This document shows, one piece after another, positions 11,719-23,229 of a stretch of 64,000 nt of DNA. Positions within the stretch are counted from its first letter, which is position 1, and each line of letters begins with the position of its first letter. The position numbers and the translations under genes were made by a program. Source of the DNA: Scolanthus callimorphus (Eukaryota; Cnidaria; Anthozoa; Actiniaria; Edwardsiidae); assembly GCA_033964015.1 (NCBI GenBank), contig CM066915.1:13618372-13682371 (forward strand), written 5' to 3'. Below the pieces are notes generated by a model, which saw nothing but the letters and a program-made list of their open reading frames with translations, was not told the DNA's origin and ran no database searches.

Positions 11719-11789
11719 GTTAGTTGTTTATCAAGAGTCGAAAGTAGTAAAAGTGAAAGTGCTGAAGTTGCATATCAGGCGGAAGTCTT

Positions 11790-12195
11790 GAATGGCCCCC
11801 GGGGGGGGGGGGGGGGGGGGGGGGTCTCCCTTGATTCTTCGAATGCTAGGAGTGACCGTCGTATTTTTTAGGGGTTGAAATCGGCGATCTGGTATTTTTT
11901 AGGGGTTCGAAAATAAAAAGGTATGGTAAGAAAAATTGGTATTTTTTAGGGGGTTCTCGCGCAAATAAGTTACGCTGAAGAGAACCTCGAGAGGATATAT
12001 TTGATGTATAGCAAATAAACTGCCAGATAAAATTTACTCTGTCAAAATTGTTGGTATTTGTTATGGTATTTTCAGACCCTAAAAAAAACCCCTCAGTCTG
12101 AAAATATTATTTATTTTCAGACTGAGGGGTATTTTTCAGGGTCAAATTCGAGTTTCCCGATGGTCACCCCTAGCATTTTAACCCTAGATTCCCCC
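11790..12195. mobile_element. poly-G-ended MITE in Dicer intron 1
   Basis: It begins with a run of about 25 G and contains several copies of ggtattttttagggg. It ends in the inverted words ggtcacccctagcattttaa and a short C run (near 12176-12198). The organisation resembles the better-bounded copy at 20130-20571. An internal inverted pair around 12084-12130 (ccctcagtctgaaaat and its complement) forms a hairpin. Confidence 0.6.
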
Positions 12196-12815
12196 CTCCC
12201 ATGGGGAATGGGGCTTGTAATAATCAGTCTCTTAAATAAAAAGTAAATTGTGACCGACTCCCCAGACAAATGGTCAAAAGCGGTCATAAGCACAGACACT
12301 AAACAAACTGAGGGAGGGTGGTCAATGCCAGAGGATTTTACGTCCTCAGTGGTAATCTTTAACAATTGGGGAATAAAAATGCAAATAATGATTGCCTTCT
12401 GAGGCAGGCACATCTGCATTGGTTTTTGTATTTTCTTAAATAATATACCCCAACTTGAAATGCGATTGTGTGGGTTTCTTGAGTTGTTTAATTCAGAAAG
12501 GATTTGGAAATTACAAGCTATAGGGAGTTGGGGTTTAAATTATGCCTCTAACTGCCAATACAATATGATGACTGTATTTTTCACTGGGAATGCCAGATGG
12601 GTGGCGATGGGTCCTTGGGCAAATTCCCCCTGTACATGTAGTGAGACTAGATCATTTCTGGAATTCACAATAGTAGAAGGGGAGCACTTCTTTGCTTTTT
12701 TGTTCCTGTTCTGTAATAACGTACACCATGTACACAGGAAACAATGCATAGATTTGTGACCAGTTTCATTTATATTCTTATCTGTCAAAATCTAAAGACT
12801 CCTGGTAAATTGCAG

Positions 12816-13071
12816 TTCCACTTGCCAGACAGCAAAAAGAGGTTATTGAGAAAAACACAGACCTTCGTGTGAAAGAATACATTGGTGAAATGGACGTTGA
12901 TTCATGGGGCAGTGCCAGGTGGGCCCAGGAGCTATCCGACAACCAGTGCTTGTTATGACGGCACAGATATTTGCTGACCTATTGGGCCATGGCAGAGTTA
13001 AGCTGTCCAACGTCAACTTGATTGTGTTTGATGAGTGCCATCATGCAACCAAGAAACACCCTTACAAAGAG
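12816..13071 (+). pseudogene. DICER1: Dicer exon 2 (DECH box) with 1-nt frameshift
   Basis: The acceptor ttgcag precedes 12816 and a gt donor follows 13071. The first frame reads on from exon 1 (VPLARQQKEVIEKN) through a WGSARWAQEL segment; near 12946 one base is missing relative to the family, because the frame hits a stop while the next frame continues with VMTAQIF. It then has VNLIVFDECHHATKKHPYKE, containing the DECH Walker B motif. Exon length is 256; one extra base would end it in phase 0, matching the start of exon 3. It is therefore either a real inactivating deletion or a consensus error. Confidence 0.75.
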
Positions 13072-13566
13072 GTGTGTGTGTAAGTTGCTAATATACACCC
13101 CCACCCCCACCCCGGATCAAGACAAGGACCACAGAGCGTGATTCCATGTGGATTTTGGGCTTAAATGTGATCACAGTGAAAAAAACAAGCCTGTTATTGT
13201 ACTCCACTGAGGCCCATTCCCTTTTTTATCTGCACCCCCCTACAGCAAAGTTTTTCCGAGGGGGTATAGCAAAATGGTCTTTTCTGAGGGGGACAAACCA
13301 AAATAAAGGCTCTTCTGTAGGTTCTTCCGAGGGGGTGCAATAATAAAAAACCCCAAAAAGGCTCTTTGTAGGTATTTCCGAGGGGGTAGAGCAAGAATTT
13401 CCAAGGAATGGCCTGAAGAAGAGCAATACTATGCAATAAACTTAAGAAAATATACATGCTGGGGCCAAGCCACCCACCTAAATTTGTCATCAAAAGTGGG
13501 CAAAAATCGAATCTTGCCATAACTTTCTACCCCTTGTTGTCTATTTTACCAATGTATGATTCCAGA

Positions 13567-13715
13567 AATTATCCATACCCCCCCTACGGAAGGGCATTGG
13601 AAATTCTGGAGGGGTGGGGGGGTCAATTTACCTGATCATTTCCATACAAATAATGTGTTTTTCCTCGGAAATTCCAGAGGGGTGTGGGGTCACTTTTCAA
13701 CACCCTTCCGTGTGT

Positions 13716-13768
<53 letters not shown>
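13567..13768. mobile_element. small MITE in Dicer intron 2
   Basis: Inverted ends atccatacccccc and ggggggtatggat enclose internal repeats of ggaaattc.ggagggg. A (gt)n run and a long G run lie near 13711-13750. Confidence 0.5.
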
Positions 13769-13772
<4 letters not shown>

Positions 13773-14289
13773 ACAATTTATTACATAGGATGACATAATG
13801 AAGACAGCGATGACATAATTATTGGACCATTTTTTGTAATGTCGAATCTGCTTGCTTGTTGTAGCGGCAATTCATGATAGATTTTAACAAGAGAAGTTGA
13901 AAATTGAAAACCATTTGCTTTTAGGGTTTATATTAGCTGTTTGAATTTTTTTAAATTTATAAGGTTGGATCTACCTTACCAGTTGATAAAATTGACAAAA
14001 TAATTCATTATTATTGTACGGTAACGTTATTGCACATACAAATATCTTCGTAAATAGGTTATATTAGGTGACTACAAAAGAATTGCAAACATACGAACCA
14101 ACAAGTTGGTTTCTATCGCACAGCCAATATAACACACATACTACCCAAAGACTGAAATACATGTCGGTACAAAAGTTGGGGAGATCGTGACAACCAGGCC
14201 ACGCCTATTTTTACTCTTACCCGTATTCACACTGTAGCGACATTTTCTTGATAAATGCTCAAAGATACCTCGAGATTGAGTGGTTGCCT

Positions 14290-14996
14290 CCCGGGTTTCT
14301 GGAAAACCCGAATAGCGAATAATAAACCGAATAGTACAGCGCATAGTACCGAATAATGGAAAAAGTACAATTCGTTTTCTTCTTATATAATGTGAAATTC
14401 GAGGTTATGCAATTGAGAATTGGCTCATCAAGCAAAAATAACAAGATTTCTAACCTGATTATCGCATTGATTGTCATACGACAACTGAAATAAGCAAAAT
14501 TGTCTATGAAGCAAGTGGGTGCATGTGGTATGACGCCATCTACTACAAACAAATTACATCTCAAAAGGGGAAAACTTGGTCAATGTTGTCTAGAATTGGC
14601 AAGAAGGTTGCGCTGCAACCACATGATCATGTGGTATGACGGCATCGATGATGTCATTAAAACTAGAAAAATAATAGCGGAACTCTCGCCGAAGGCCCGC
14701 GTAAGCGGAGCACCATCCCCTTCGACTTGAATTTTCATGGCTTGCACAATCAAAACGTGATCGTCTTCCAACGTAACTGAGCCGAAAGCGGACTTTTCCG
14801 TCTCCATGGCACTAGTCGCAGTGATAATCAGGTAAGGAATGTTGTTATTCTTGTTTGATGAGCCAATTCTCGGGAAGCTCAATTGCATAACCTCGAATTT
14901 CCTCCTGTAGTACCTTAAGAAGAAAACGAATTGCCACTTTTTCCATTATTCGGTACTATTCGGTACTATTCGCTATTCGGGTTTTCCGAAACCCCC
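14290..14996. mobile_element. MITE with ~180-bp inverted ends
   Basis: The left end (gggtttctggaaaacccgaa onward to about 14452) and the right end (about 14853 to 14996) are ~80-90 percent identical inverted copies. Both include gcgaat, aataatggaaaaagt, aattcgttttcttctta and gaggttatgcaattgag. The interior holds a 102-codon minus frame (14888-14580) that starts in the right arm. No target duplication is obvious. Confidence 0.75.
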
Positions 14997-15187
14997 TGAT
15001 TCTATAAAATTCGGCACACAAGTACAAGACATCATGATGGTATCTGAAATACCCCCGGCTTTAGATCAAAGGAAGGTGATAAGAGGTTTTGTCATTTTCG
15101 GCGCCCAGCGAAAGGAGGTGTCGATGTCCCGTCTCTGAAGGTCAAGGCATCGAATTGCATGTCTTGATCGCTCGATGTCTTGCTAAT

Positions 15188-15463
15188 TAGACTGCTTGCA
15201 GTCCCTTCTTCGGCGAACATTCGTAAATCCAGGGAACTTTTTTTTCTTGCGGCGCGCTTCGATTTGTTTACAGTGTTGAGTTTCTCAGGAGAGGGAGACG
15301 CGTCACGGGGGGAAAACGCCTTCTTTCGGCGTTTTCCCCCCGTGGCGCGTCTCTCCCTCTCCTGGATAACTCGACACCGTAAACAAACCGAAGCGTGATG
15401 CGGGTAGAAAAACATTCTCTCAATTTACGGACGTTCGCCGAATAAGGGGCTGCAAGCAGTCTA
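15188..15463. mobile_element. hairpin MITE, 9-bp TSD
   Basis: A near-perfect 276-bp palindrome. The arms run from tagactgcttgcag inward through ttcggcgaac to the GC-rich centre ggcgttttccccccgtg, with only a ~7-base loop near 15327. It is flanked by cttgctaat at 15179-15187 and 15464-15472, a perfect 9-bp duplication. The length of the duplication suggests a Mutator-like transposase. A related end fragment lies at 17227-17285. Confidence 0.88.
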
Positions 15464-15499
15464 CTTGCTAATTCCCGCTCGTGTCGTTCATGCTCATGT

Positions 15500-16640
15500 C
15501 GGGTTTTGTACGAAAATAAGCTCGATGTCGTGTTATCCCTCAGTAAAAAGAGAAAAGAGCATTGCGCTCGCTGGTCCTTAAACATGATTTTGAAATCAAT
15601 TCATTTTCTTGTAGTGTTGTAGTGTGTATGAAATATGAAAATTAAAAAAAAGTATACAACAGAGTACTATAATCTAAACCACGCACTATAGCGTTTTGAA
15701 ACTGCCATTCGATCCAATAGCACGCTCTGTACCTTATACTCCCGCTGGAAGATTCCGCGGAGGAAAAGTTAGCCCCGAGATTATAGCCTGAGCTAAACAC
15801 TATCTTTGAGAAATTTATGAGTTTCAGGGTTTTTTTTTGTGAAAAAATGAACTAAGCTCACAATAAAGCCGTTTGAAGTTTCCAGCACCACCCAAAGATG
15901 AGCCATCTTAGTAGTCCATTGCCAACAAATGAGCCATTTGAACAACGGTAAAGCTTTCCACTCCAAGCGACTGAACCAAGTTTTCAGAGCCGTTCGAAAC
16001 ACCACGCGGCCGGTGAAACTGAGACTACATGCGGGATCTTCCAGTGAGATCTGCTCCAATATTCTTTGAAATAAAACGTTTCTAGCCCCCTACAAATGCT
16101 CAAGCAAACTTATACTCAATTCCGAGGATAATGCTGGCTTATTCGTTTATTACTAGACTTACTACACTGCGAAGTAAAAAAATCAACTCTTTGTGCATTT
16201 TGCGCGCTAAGAATTGAACAAAACAAAAAGGCTTTCCCCTCTGAAAAACATTGAGTGCTGCAGGTAAACGTGACCATCCATAATGTAGCAGCAATTAAAC
16301 CAGCGCAGTATTACGAATATAATGAAGCTGTGTATACAACGTTATACTTCTCTGTACTGATTTCCCGGGCAGCTCTACTACTGCTTGCGACACAGCGGGA
16401 CACATGATCAAATCGCTGCTGTAGTGAATCGAAGAAAGCTGGCTATCCTTGCACAAGAATGGGGTCAGAGCTCTTCCTATGCTTAGTGGATGATCTATTT
16501 CTTGTTCAGATGTTCGAGCGAGGTACTCAGTGAGTGTTAAACTACCGGTCAATATCCGAGCATATCATTCATCTCAAAGGAAACAATACACCACTGTTTT
16601 CAGCGCTAATATGGATATGGAGCAGCTACTGTCAAAAATC
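15500..16640. other. intron sequence without recognisable features
   Basis: Part of Dicer intron 2. Frames are below 90 codons and have no motif that I recognise. Confidence 0.4.
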
Positions 16641-16650
16641 CCCTGCATAA

Positions 16651-16887
16651 GGGGCCGACCATTTGACTTTTGGAGGGGGTGGGTGGGGGCGGATGATTTT
16701 TTTTGCAAGATCTTTTTTTACGTCTCTAAGATATTGTAAGACATTTATGTCGTAAAATTAGTTAAGGATTATGACATATATGCTGTGCAGGAAATTTTTT
16801 TCGCCCCTTCGGGCCGTGCAGGATATTTTTTTTCAAAATCATCCCCCCCTCCCCCCCCCCCCCCTCAGAAGTCAAATGGTCGGCCCC
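16651..16887. mobile_element. Harbinger-like MITE, TAA target duplication
   Basis: Inverted ends ggggccgaccatttgac and gtcaaatggtcggcccc are flanked by taa at 16648-16650 and 16888-16890. Three-base TAA/TTA duplications are typical of PIF/Harbinger transposons. The interior contains G runs on the left and C runs on the right. Confidence 0.85.
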
Positions 16888-17226
16888 TAAATGGCAGACC
16901 TCTTGAAAATGGGGGCGTGATCAGAGTTGAAAGGAAAATAGCGTATTTTCACGCCACAGTTCGACTATAATGAGCTATCTTCGTCCTCATATTCATACAG
17001 TAATCCCAAGGGAACAGCGCGTATGACACGTGATCCCAGCACAGGGAGCCCGAACTGAAGATCTGAACTGCGTTTTTTCCCTATTCGTAGTTCTCCGGTT
17101 CTAGTCGTCGCATTTTGTGCCAGTTTTAGCATTATTTTAATAGACTTCGTATATGCAATTAAAAAACCTATCGATCAATTTTGCGCGATTTCTATTGGAT
17201 TGAAGTTTACGACATTTGCAAAGGCC

Positions 17227-17285
17227 AATCTAGACTGCTTGCAGCCCCTTCTTCGGCGAACATCCGTAAATCCAGGGAAATTTTC
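17227..17285 (+). repeat. end fragment of the 15188 hairpin family
   Basis: About 58 bases (tctagactgcttgcagcccc through tccagggaaattttcc) match the left end of the 15188-15463 element. The other half is absent. Confidence 0.75.
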
Positions 17286-17721
17286 CAATACATTTGCTAC
17301 TGTAACAAAAACTTTAGGGGAGGGGAGGGGAGGGGGTCATTCTTTGAAATGCTAGAGCTTTTTAAGCTATCAACAAACGGTTTTCGGTTTTCTCAAGGTA
17401 AGGTGTATCAATGCCATTACAAAAACAATATTAAAAATGATCAAACTATTGCGCAATCTCTGGTGACGTCAAAAAACACCATAGTGACGTTAAAATTATA
17501 AATGGAAAACATTTGTCATCGTGATGTCATGCAATTTGTTTTTACCTCAAAATTCAAATTTTTGTATCAAATAGCATGCATGCAGTGGCTTTCATTTGTT
17601 TAGACATCATCACACTTCGCTTGATGTATTAGATTAGAGCAGAATTGTCTGCTTCTCGGAGATTAAACGTAACAGTTATGGTAAAAATCCTTCAGTAATA
17701 TAAATCATTTGATTATTTCAG

Positions 17722-17868
17722 GTGATGGGATATTTTGATACCATCTGTTCAGTAGAGCAACCCCCAAGAGTATTGGGTTTAACAGCATCGATCATCAACA
17801 CCAAAGAAACCCATAAGATTGAGGCTCTTATGAACGGCTTGGAGGCAACACTCAGGGCCAGATGCCAA
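17722..17868 (+). CDS. DICER1: Dicer exon 3 (helicase motif III)
   Basis: The acceptor ttatttcag precedes 17722 and the donor gtaagt follows 17868; the exon is 49 codons in phase 0. It begins VMGYFDTI, continuing PYKE from exon 2, and contains RVLGLTASI with the LTAS motif III of superfamily 2 helicases. It breaks off at EATLRARCQ. The intron before it is ~4.65 kb and holds at least four MITEs. No later Dicer exon is visible in the remaining 46 kb, where the next 30 kb are almost wholly transposons. Confidence 0.8.
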
Positions 17869-18157
17869 GTAAGTAAGAGTACCAAGCTCTCAGAGTCAGT
17901 CATAATCACCCGAGGCATGAATTGCTTGAGGGTGAAATATACCTAATTCACAGGGGGTTCTTTCAAAAGTGATTTGGACGGTCGTTGGAAAATCAGAAGA
18001 AAAAAAAACACCCTGGCTTTAAAAATACCAAGCGACAATAAAACGTGACAGATACTTTTGCTGCCGAATTCAGCTTTCAACCATCGAATTCCACGTTAAA
18101 TATCACTTGTCTTTAGCCAATCAACGCGCGCATAAGAATTTGAGATATGGCATTCTA

Positions 18158-18490
18158 AAGGCGAGGTAAAACGGGCAACAAAATCGCTCAACTTGTCGCG
18201 CAACATTGTTGCAAAACGAGCTGAAGAGCGATGCTGCGCGTTTTACCACCTGACCAAACAACTTGCCTCGCACGGCATGCTGCAAGTTTGGAAAATACCG
18301 ACGCCTGAGTGGTCAATGCCACAGGCTGTCACGTAATCCGATACAAACAGACTTGTCAGATCGTAAGGGGAGGTAAAACGAGCAACAAAAGCGCTCGCAG
18401 CTTGTCTCGCAACATTGTTGCAAAACGAGTTGAAGAGCGATGCGGCGTGTTTATTACCACCTGACCAAACAACTTTGTCTCGCAACCGGC
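18158..18490 (+). repeat. two direct copies of a ~100-bp repeat
   Basis: The sequence gaggtaaaacg.gcaacaaaa through acattgttgcaaaacgag to ccacctgaccaaacaactt occurs at about 18162-18262 and 18369-18475, with minor differences. A G run follows at 18515-18535. Confidence 0.8.
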
Positions 18491-19049
18491 GGAACAGTTT
18501 TCAAAGTGGGGAGCGGGGGAGGGGGGGGGGGGGGGATATTAGTTATTTTTCTTTCGAGCGTTGCCTGCGGAGGACGTCATCAAACCAGAAAGGTATATAT
18601 ATCTTGGGAAGGCATGAACCTCAGACAACCAAACATGGGTGAAATTATCTGAGTGACAAAGGGGATGCAAGTGCTTAGTCACGTGGTATGACGGTGACAG
18701 GCTATGTACAATGACAGCCTTTTTGTCTCATTAACACAGAAACATATGTAACCCGCAGCTTCGCTTTTAGCCAGTGGCTAAATCTATATATTAATGCACT
18801 GAATATCTCCATCAGCTCAACTTTCCATTTTTGCAGTACACTAATTGTATCACTTTGGCTTCACAAGGTTCGTACGACCGTCGCACAAACTAAAGATCAC
18901 AAGATTTGAAGCTGCAGAACTTTCATCAAAACGAGCGAGTTTGATGGACTCCATTCCTATTTCTAATTCCTATTTTAGTTCTCTCATTTTTTTTCTGCAA
19001 TTATTCTTTTTTGAGCAAAATTGATTGTATTCCATTCAAATTTTTTTAA

Positions 19050-19517
19050 GGTGACTCCCACAAAACTAAACGCGTTTTTCAGAATAAATGGCAATCTCAA
19101 AACTGTCTTTAAAGCTACGGCTATGAAATTTTGAACTTTAACGCAAGAGGTAAAGTGGATTGCTGAGTTCGTAAATCGTATAAATCGGTTATATTGGCAG
19201 TCTAATAAAAGCACATTGATATTACTACACTTTCATCAAACTTGAATGACAAAAATCCGAAGGTCGAATGACCCCAAATCCAAAGTTTCAGAAAAGAAAG
19301 CGCGAAGATTTTTCGCACAAGAGGGACTTTTGTCAAAATGCCGCTGTTAGAATATCGGCTTGCATAAGCAAATGCGGCTCTTAAATCCAACAAATAGTTA
19401 AAAGCACCGATAGTCGAGGTATAACATATCAAGAGTTCAAAAATAGCCGGCCATTTTGACGCGACGCGAGCGAGTTAAAAATGTCTGAAAAAAGCGTTTA
19501 GTTTTGTGGGAGTCACC
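19050..19517. mobile_element. MITE with TTAA target duplication
   Basis: Inverted ends ggtgactcccacaaaacta and tagttttgtgggagtcacc continue for about 30 bp each. The element is flanked by ttaa at 19046-19049 and 19518-19521. TTAA duplications are typical of piggyBac and Kolobok type transposons. Confidence 0.85.
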
Positions 19518-19529
19518 TTAAAAGATTTG

Positions 19530-19680
19530 TCTAGACAGGGTCCAGAAGGGGTAAAATGGGAGCTGGGATTGGCCTTATTTTAGGCTGGGAAAATGGGATT
19601 GGGGTCACTGGGACTGGGATTTGACAAATGGGAATGGGAATTAATGTCTACTAAACTGGGAATGGTATTCTATATTATTT
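19530..19680 (+). repeat. G-rich element end, left
   Basis: Starts with tctagacagggtccagaagg, followed by repeated tgggattggg/actgggatt words. The inverted terminal word recurs at 26424-26443, and the same G-rich words precede it on the plus strand, so the two pieces may be the ends of one element split by later insertions. Confidence 0.55.
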
Positions 19681-20129
19681 CCCTTTTCATTGTAAAACGA
19701 TAAAAGAAAACGTCGTTTTAAAAAAAGTTGTCAGGATGAAATCAGTGTAAAACATGTGAAAAAGACATAAATAGATAAAACGACAAAAATAATTAAGAGC
19801 GAATGCACACAAAAATCGAGCAAATTCGGGAAAATGCGGCCAGAGCTCAAAATTGTTTTATCCTCATTTTAAGTTTGTAGCAAGATTTTAGTGAGATTAA
19901 GACCGTTATATGTTTTTTTTCGCAGTCCGGGGGGATTTTTTCGATTTTTTCGAGATTTACGTTTTCGCCCGTCTGAGGCCAGTTATTTAAGCGAAATTCA
20001 AGGGGCCCACAAATTGCCTCGCATAGTTTTTATAACGATATTTGCAGTGGATTTAGCACTTAATTTTCGATCAACAGATAATAAACAATTGATCCAGTGG
20101 GTAATTCCGGATTAATATCATATTTATGT

Positions 20130-20571
20130 CCCGGGGGGGGGGGGGGGGGGGGGGTTCTTCTTCACATGTCGACCTGATAGGGGTGCTCGTCGTATTTTTT
20201 AGGGGTCAAAATCGACTCTCCGGTATTTTTTAGGGTGTATCGGAGAAACATTGTGGTTTTCACTAATAAATGGTATTTTTTAGGGGTATGCAAATGAATG
20301 AAAGGGTCGCAAACCAAGCAAAACGTTTTCTGGCTTTCTTTCTTCATTTATAGCTCTAAAAAATGGCCTGTTTTGAGATAAGAAACAATGAACAATCACA
20401 AAAAGGGTTTATTGTTGGTATTTTTTAGGGGTCATTTTGTTTTATAAGGTATTTTTTAGGGGGTGGATTTTTTATGTCCTGGTATTTTTTAGGGTATATT
20501 TTCCGATGGTCCCGACGAGCACCCCTATCACTCTTACTTGGGAGAACCCCCCCCCCCCCCCCCCCCCCGGG
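20130..20571. mobile_element. poly-G-ended MITE with preserved empty site
   Basis: Ends cccggggg... and ...cccccggg, then inverted gataggggtgctcgtcg words inside. The interior carries about six ggtattttttaggg words, all on the plus strand. Flanks are atttatgt at 20122-20129 and 20572-20579, extendable to 9 bp (atttatgtc). The opposite arm of the host element reads straight through this point (25090-25110, reverse strand) with one copy of the duplication and no insert, so the insertion is directly documented. Confidence 0.88.
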
Positions 20572-21459
20572 ATTTATGTCCTCGATTAACACCATTCTTT
20601 CGAAGCCACTTGACAACACAGTCTTTTACTGGCTAAAGTAAATGCCGAATTTAGGTACGGGGCCATTCTTCAAATCAGCCCAAATTCTAGAATTAGAACA
20701 AGGAGAGGTAGTATTTTAAGACTATTTAAACATTTCTTTGGCTATTTCCTTGAGCGCCCTAAAACTGAAGGACGAATTCGGTAGATTTCACGCTAATAGC
20801 GGGTTATTTGACCCGCCGACCTGTGCGTATCAAGTTGCCGGGAGTGAAATCAAACTAGAAAACAGCCTCTATTTCCCAGTTAATAGAATTAAGATTTTGA
20901 AACTTACGTTTTGGTGGAGTTATTTCAAGGGATCCAGTGGTCTTTGCAGCAAAATAATCGGTTTCGGCGTGGTAAATAGAGAACTCCCTTTGTGAACGCG
21001 GCGCGGTAGACATGAGCCCGGGCCGCATACATAACATTCCCGAAATATGTTGTTTGCATCCAAATTCGAATGAAAAGGCGCATGTATGAACCACTTTCTC
21101 TTGATGTTTTGCAAATATGCGTAGCAACGGGATCGTTTCGGCTGGCAAGCCTTGCTGTCCTGTATAGTGGGAAAGATTGAAATACAGCTCCCGGTACTGG
21201 TATTGTTATTTCATGTGGTTGCGTGACTAGTCACGTGTCAATGTGATTTGTTTCCCCCTCGTGTCGCTGTATCCCTAAAACACAACCGGCCAGAAAAACA
21301 ATTTCTACTTTAAAAAACCTCGGTGTAATAAAATGTATTGACAATTGATTTTAATTCTAGCCTTTTATTTTGATATTCATCAAATACATCCTCCGGCTCA
21401 GCGTACCTAATGCATAACCCCAAGAAAATACCACGATTTTCTTCTTCATACCGTTTTCG

Positions 21460-22220
21460 ATTCCCTCCGGGGTGACTCCGCTATTTTGGGGGCGAGGGTG
21501 TTCGCCGTACCTTTTAGGGTGTAAAATTCGAAAAACTTCCTTTTTTCCAGGGTACCTGTTAGTGGCCATGGGCTGTGGCATAGTCCTCGCGCGGCCAAGG
21601 TCCTCCCCTCGCCTCCCCCAGGGGAAAGAGGAAAAAGTGGGAGGTGAGGGAAGGAGCCTGGCGCGCGCGAGGCTGGGGCTGGGGAAGGGGGGGGGGATGG
21701 GGTACTCCCTATTGCATGTTTCCCCGGGGGGGAGGTGGGGGCGCGCGAGGATAGGGTTGGGGGTACTCCCTATTTCCTCTTTCCCCTGGGGGGAGGTGAG
21801 AGGACCCTGGGCGCGCAAAGATGCGGGGGGGGGGGGGGGGGGGCATTCCCTATATTGGACTATGCGGCCCGAAAGGGGTAGAGTTTTCAGGCTGGACTGG
21901 ATCATAAAGAAGGGTAGGGAAAGTTGCAATTTTGGAATAAAAAGGGCCTGTATTTCACCGGTTTTTCAACCGCGCAACGCCGGAGCAAAACCGTTTCTTT
22001 AAAAAAAAAACACAAAGCCGATTCAAAGTCAAAGGGGTACCTTTTCTCGGCTTTGGTATAAGAAAGGGGTACCTTTTCTGCTCTAAAATAGGAATAACGA
22101 AGGGTAAGGGGTCGAGAAACTGGATATTCTCTTAAAAAACCTTTTATCAAAGCGACGCCATTTTGGTACCTTTTATATTAGGGGTGAGTAAAATCGAAAG
22201 TTCCCGCGAGCACTAGGGGA
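21460..22220. repeat. G-rich repeat region
   Basis: Runs of G, cgcgcg-containing words, tactccctatt repeats and several ggtaccttttc words. Long open frames here (e.g. 176 codons) are low-complexity Gly/Pro/Arg translations. It is probably another element of the ggtatttttt/ggtacctttt type, with unclear ends. Confidence 0.5.
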
Positions 22221-22478
22221 ATATATATATTTACCAGCTTTAGGTCGGTCCCTGTATAGGGGCTGCCGCCGAGCCCTCGAATACCTCGATAACAGTTATT
22301 TCTTTTGACCTGCAGTGACTGTGACGTATCAAGTTGAGTAGACTAGACTTCCGAAAAAAGTACAAATGATCGCTTTCTCAATAATAGAGAGCGATCCTCC
22401 AACCGCCACATCCCCCCCCCCCCTCCCCCACCACACCCAGGCAGTTGTTTTGCCGATGAAGTTTACTGAGGCAAACAC

Positions 22479-22535
22479 CGGCTATGCCATGCTGATGAGT
22501 CCTAACAAGGACGAAACAGCTGTACATGGTTGCCG
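22479..22535 (+). ncRNA. type I hammerhead ribozyme, copy 1
   Basis: Conserved core ctgatga (22492-22498), stem II gtcc/ggac with loop taacaa, then gaaac and the cleavage triplet gta ending at 22524. Stem I pairs ccatg with catgg and cggc with gccg around an internal loop (tatg/tt). Stem III is minimal: cagctg is self-complementary, so two ribozymes could pair through it. Confidence 0.93.
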
Positions 22536-22825
22536 AACTGCACGGGTAATAGACTGTGCTAGCGTTCCGTCTTGGCCAGACTGGTGCCGATGTGTGTATG
22601 CTAGTGTTTTACACTTTATATTTACATATACATGTCGACAAGGTTAGTATGGCTAACCGACGGACTTCTCTAGCTTGGTCTCATTGCGTGATCCGCACAT
22701 TGGCATCACGCTAGCCCAGTCGCAGCTAAAGGTCCCACATGGGTCTTTGCTGTGGTTTAAAGCACTTCGATTTTCGAAGTCGCCTCTGCAGTTGTTTTGC
22801 CGATGAAGTTTACTGAGGCAAACAC

Positions 22826-22882
22826 CGGCTATGCCATGCTGATGAGTCCTAACAAGGACGAAACAGCTGTACATGGTTGCCG
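22826..22882 (+). ncRNA. type I hammerhead ribozyme, copy 2
   Basis: Same 57-nt motif as copy 1, exactly 347 bp downstream; predicted cleavage after 22871. Confidence 0.93.
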
Positions 22883-23172
22883 AACTGCACGGGTAATAGA
22901 CTGTGCTAGCGTTCCGTCTTGGCCAGACTGGTGCCGATGTGTGTATGCTAGTGTTTTACACTTTATATTTACATATACATGTCGACAAGGTTAGTATGGC
23001 TAACCGACGGACTTCTCTAGCTTGGTCTCATTGCGTGATCCGCACATTGGCATCACGCTAGCCCAGTCGCAGCTAAAGGTCCCACATGGGTCTTTGCTGT
23101 GGTTTAAAGCACTTCGATTTTCGAAGTCGCCTCTGCAGTTGTTTTGCCGATGAAGTTTACTGAGGCAAACAC

Positions 23173-23229
23173 CGGCTATGCCATGCTGATGAGTCCTAAC
23201 AAGGACGAAACAGCTGTACATGGTTGCCG
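23173..23229 (+). ncRNA. type I hammerhead ribozyme, copy 3
   Basis: Same motif, 347 bp further; predicted cleavage after 23218. Confidence 0.93.

Noticed and set aside
21357..22002. Overlapping frames of 176-190 codons on opposite strands
   Set aside because: Low-complexity Gly/Pro/Arg translations of G- and C-rich repeats.
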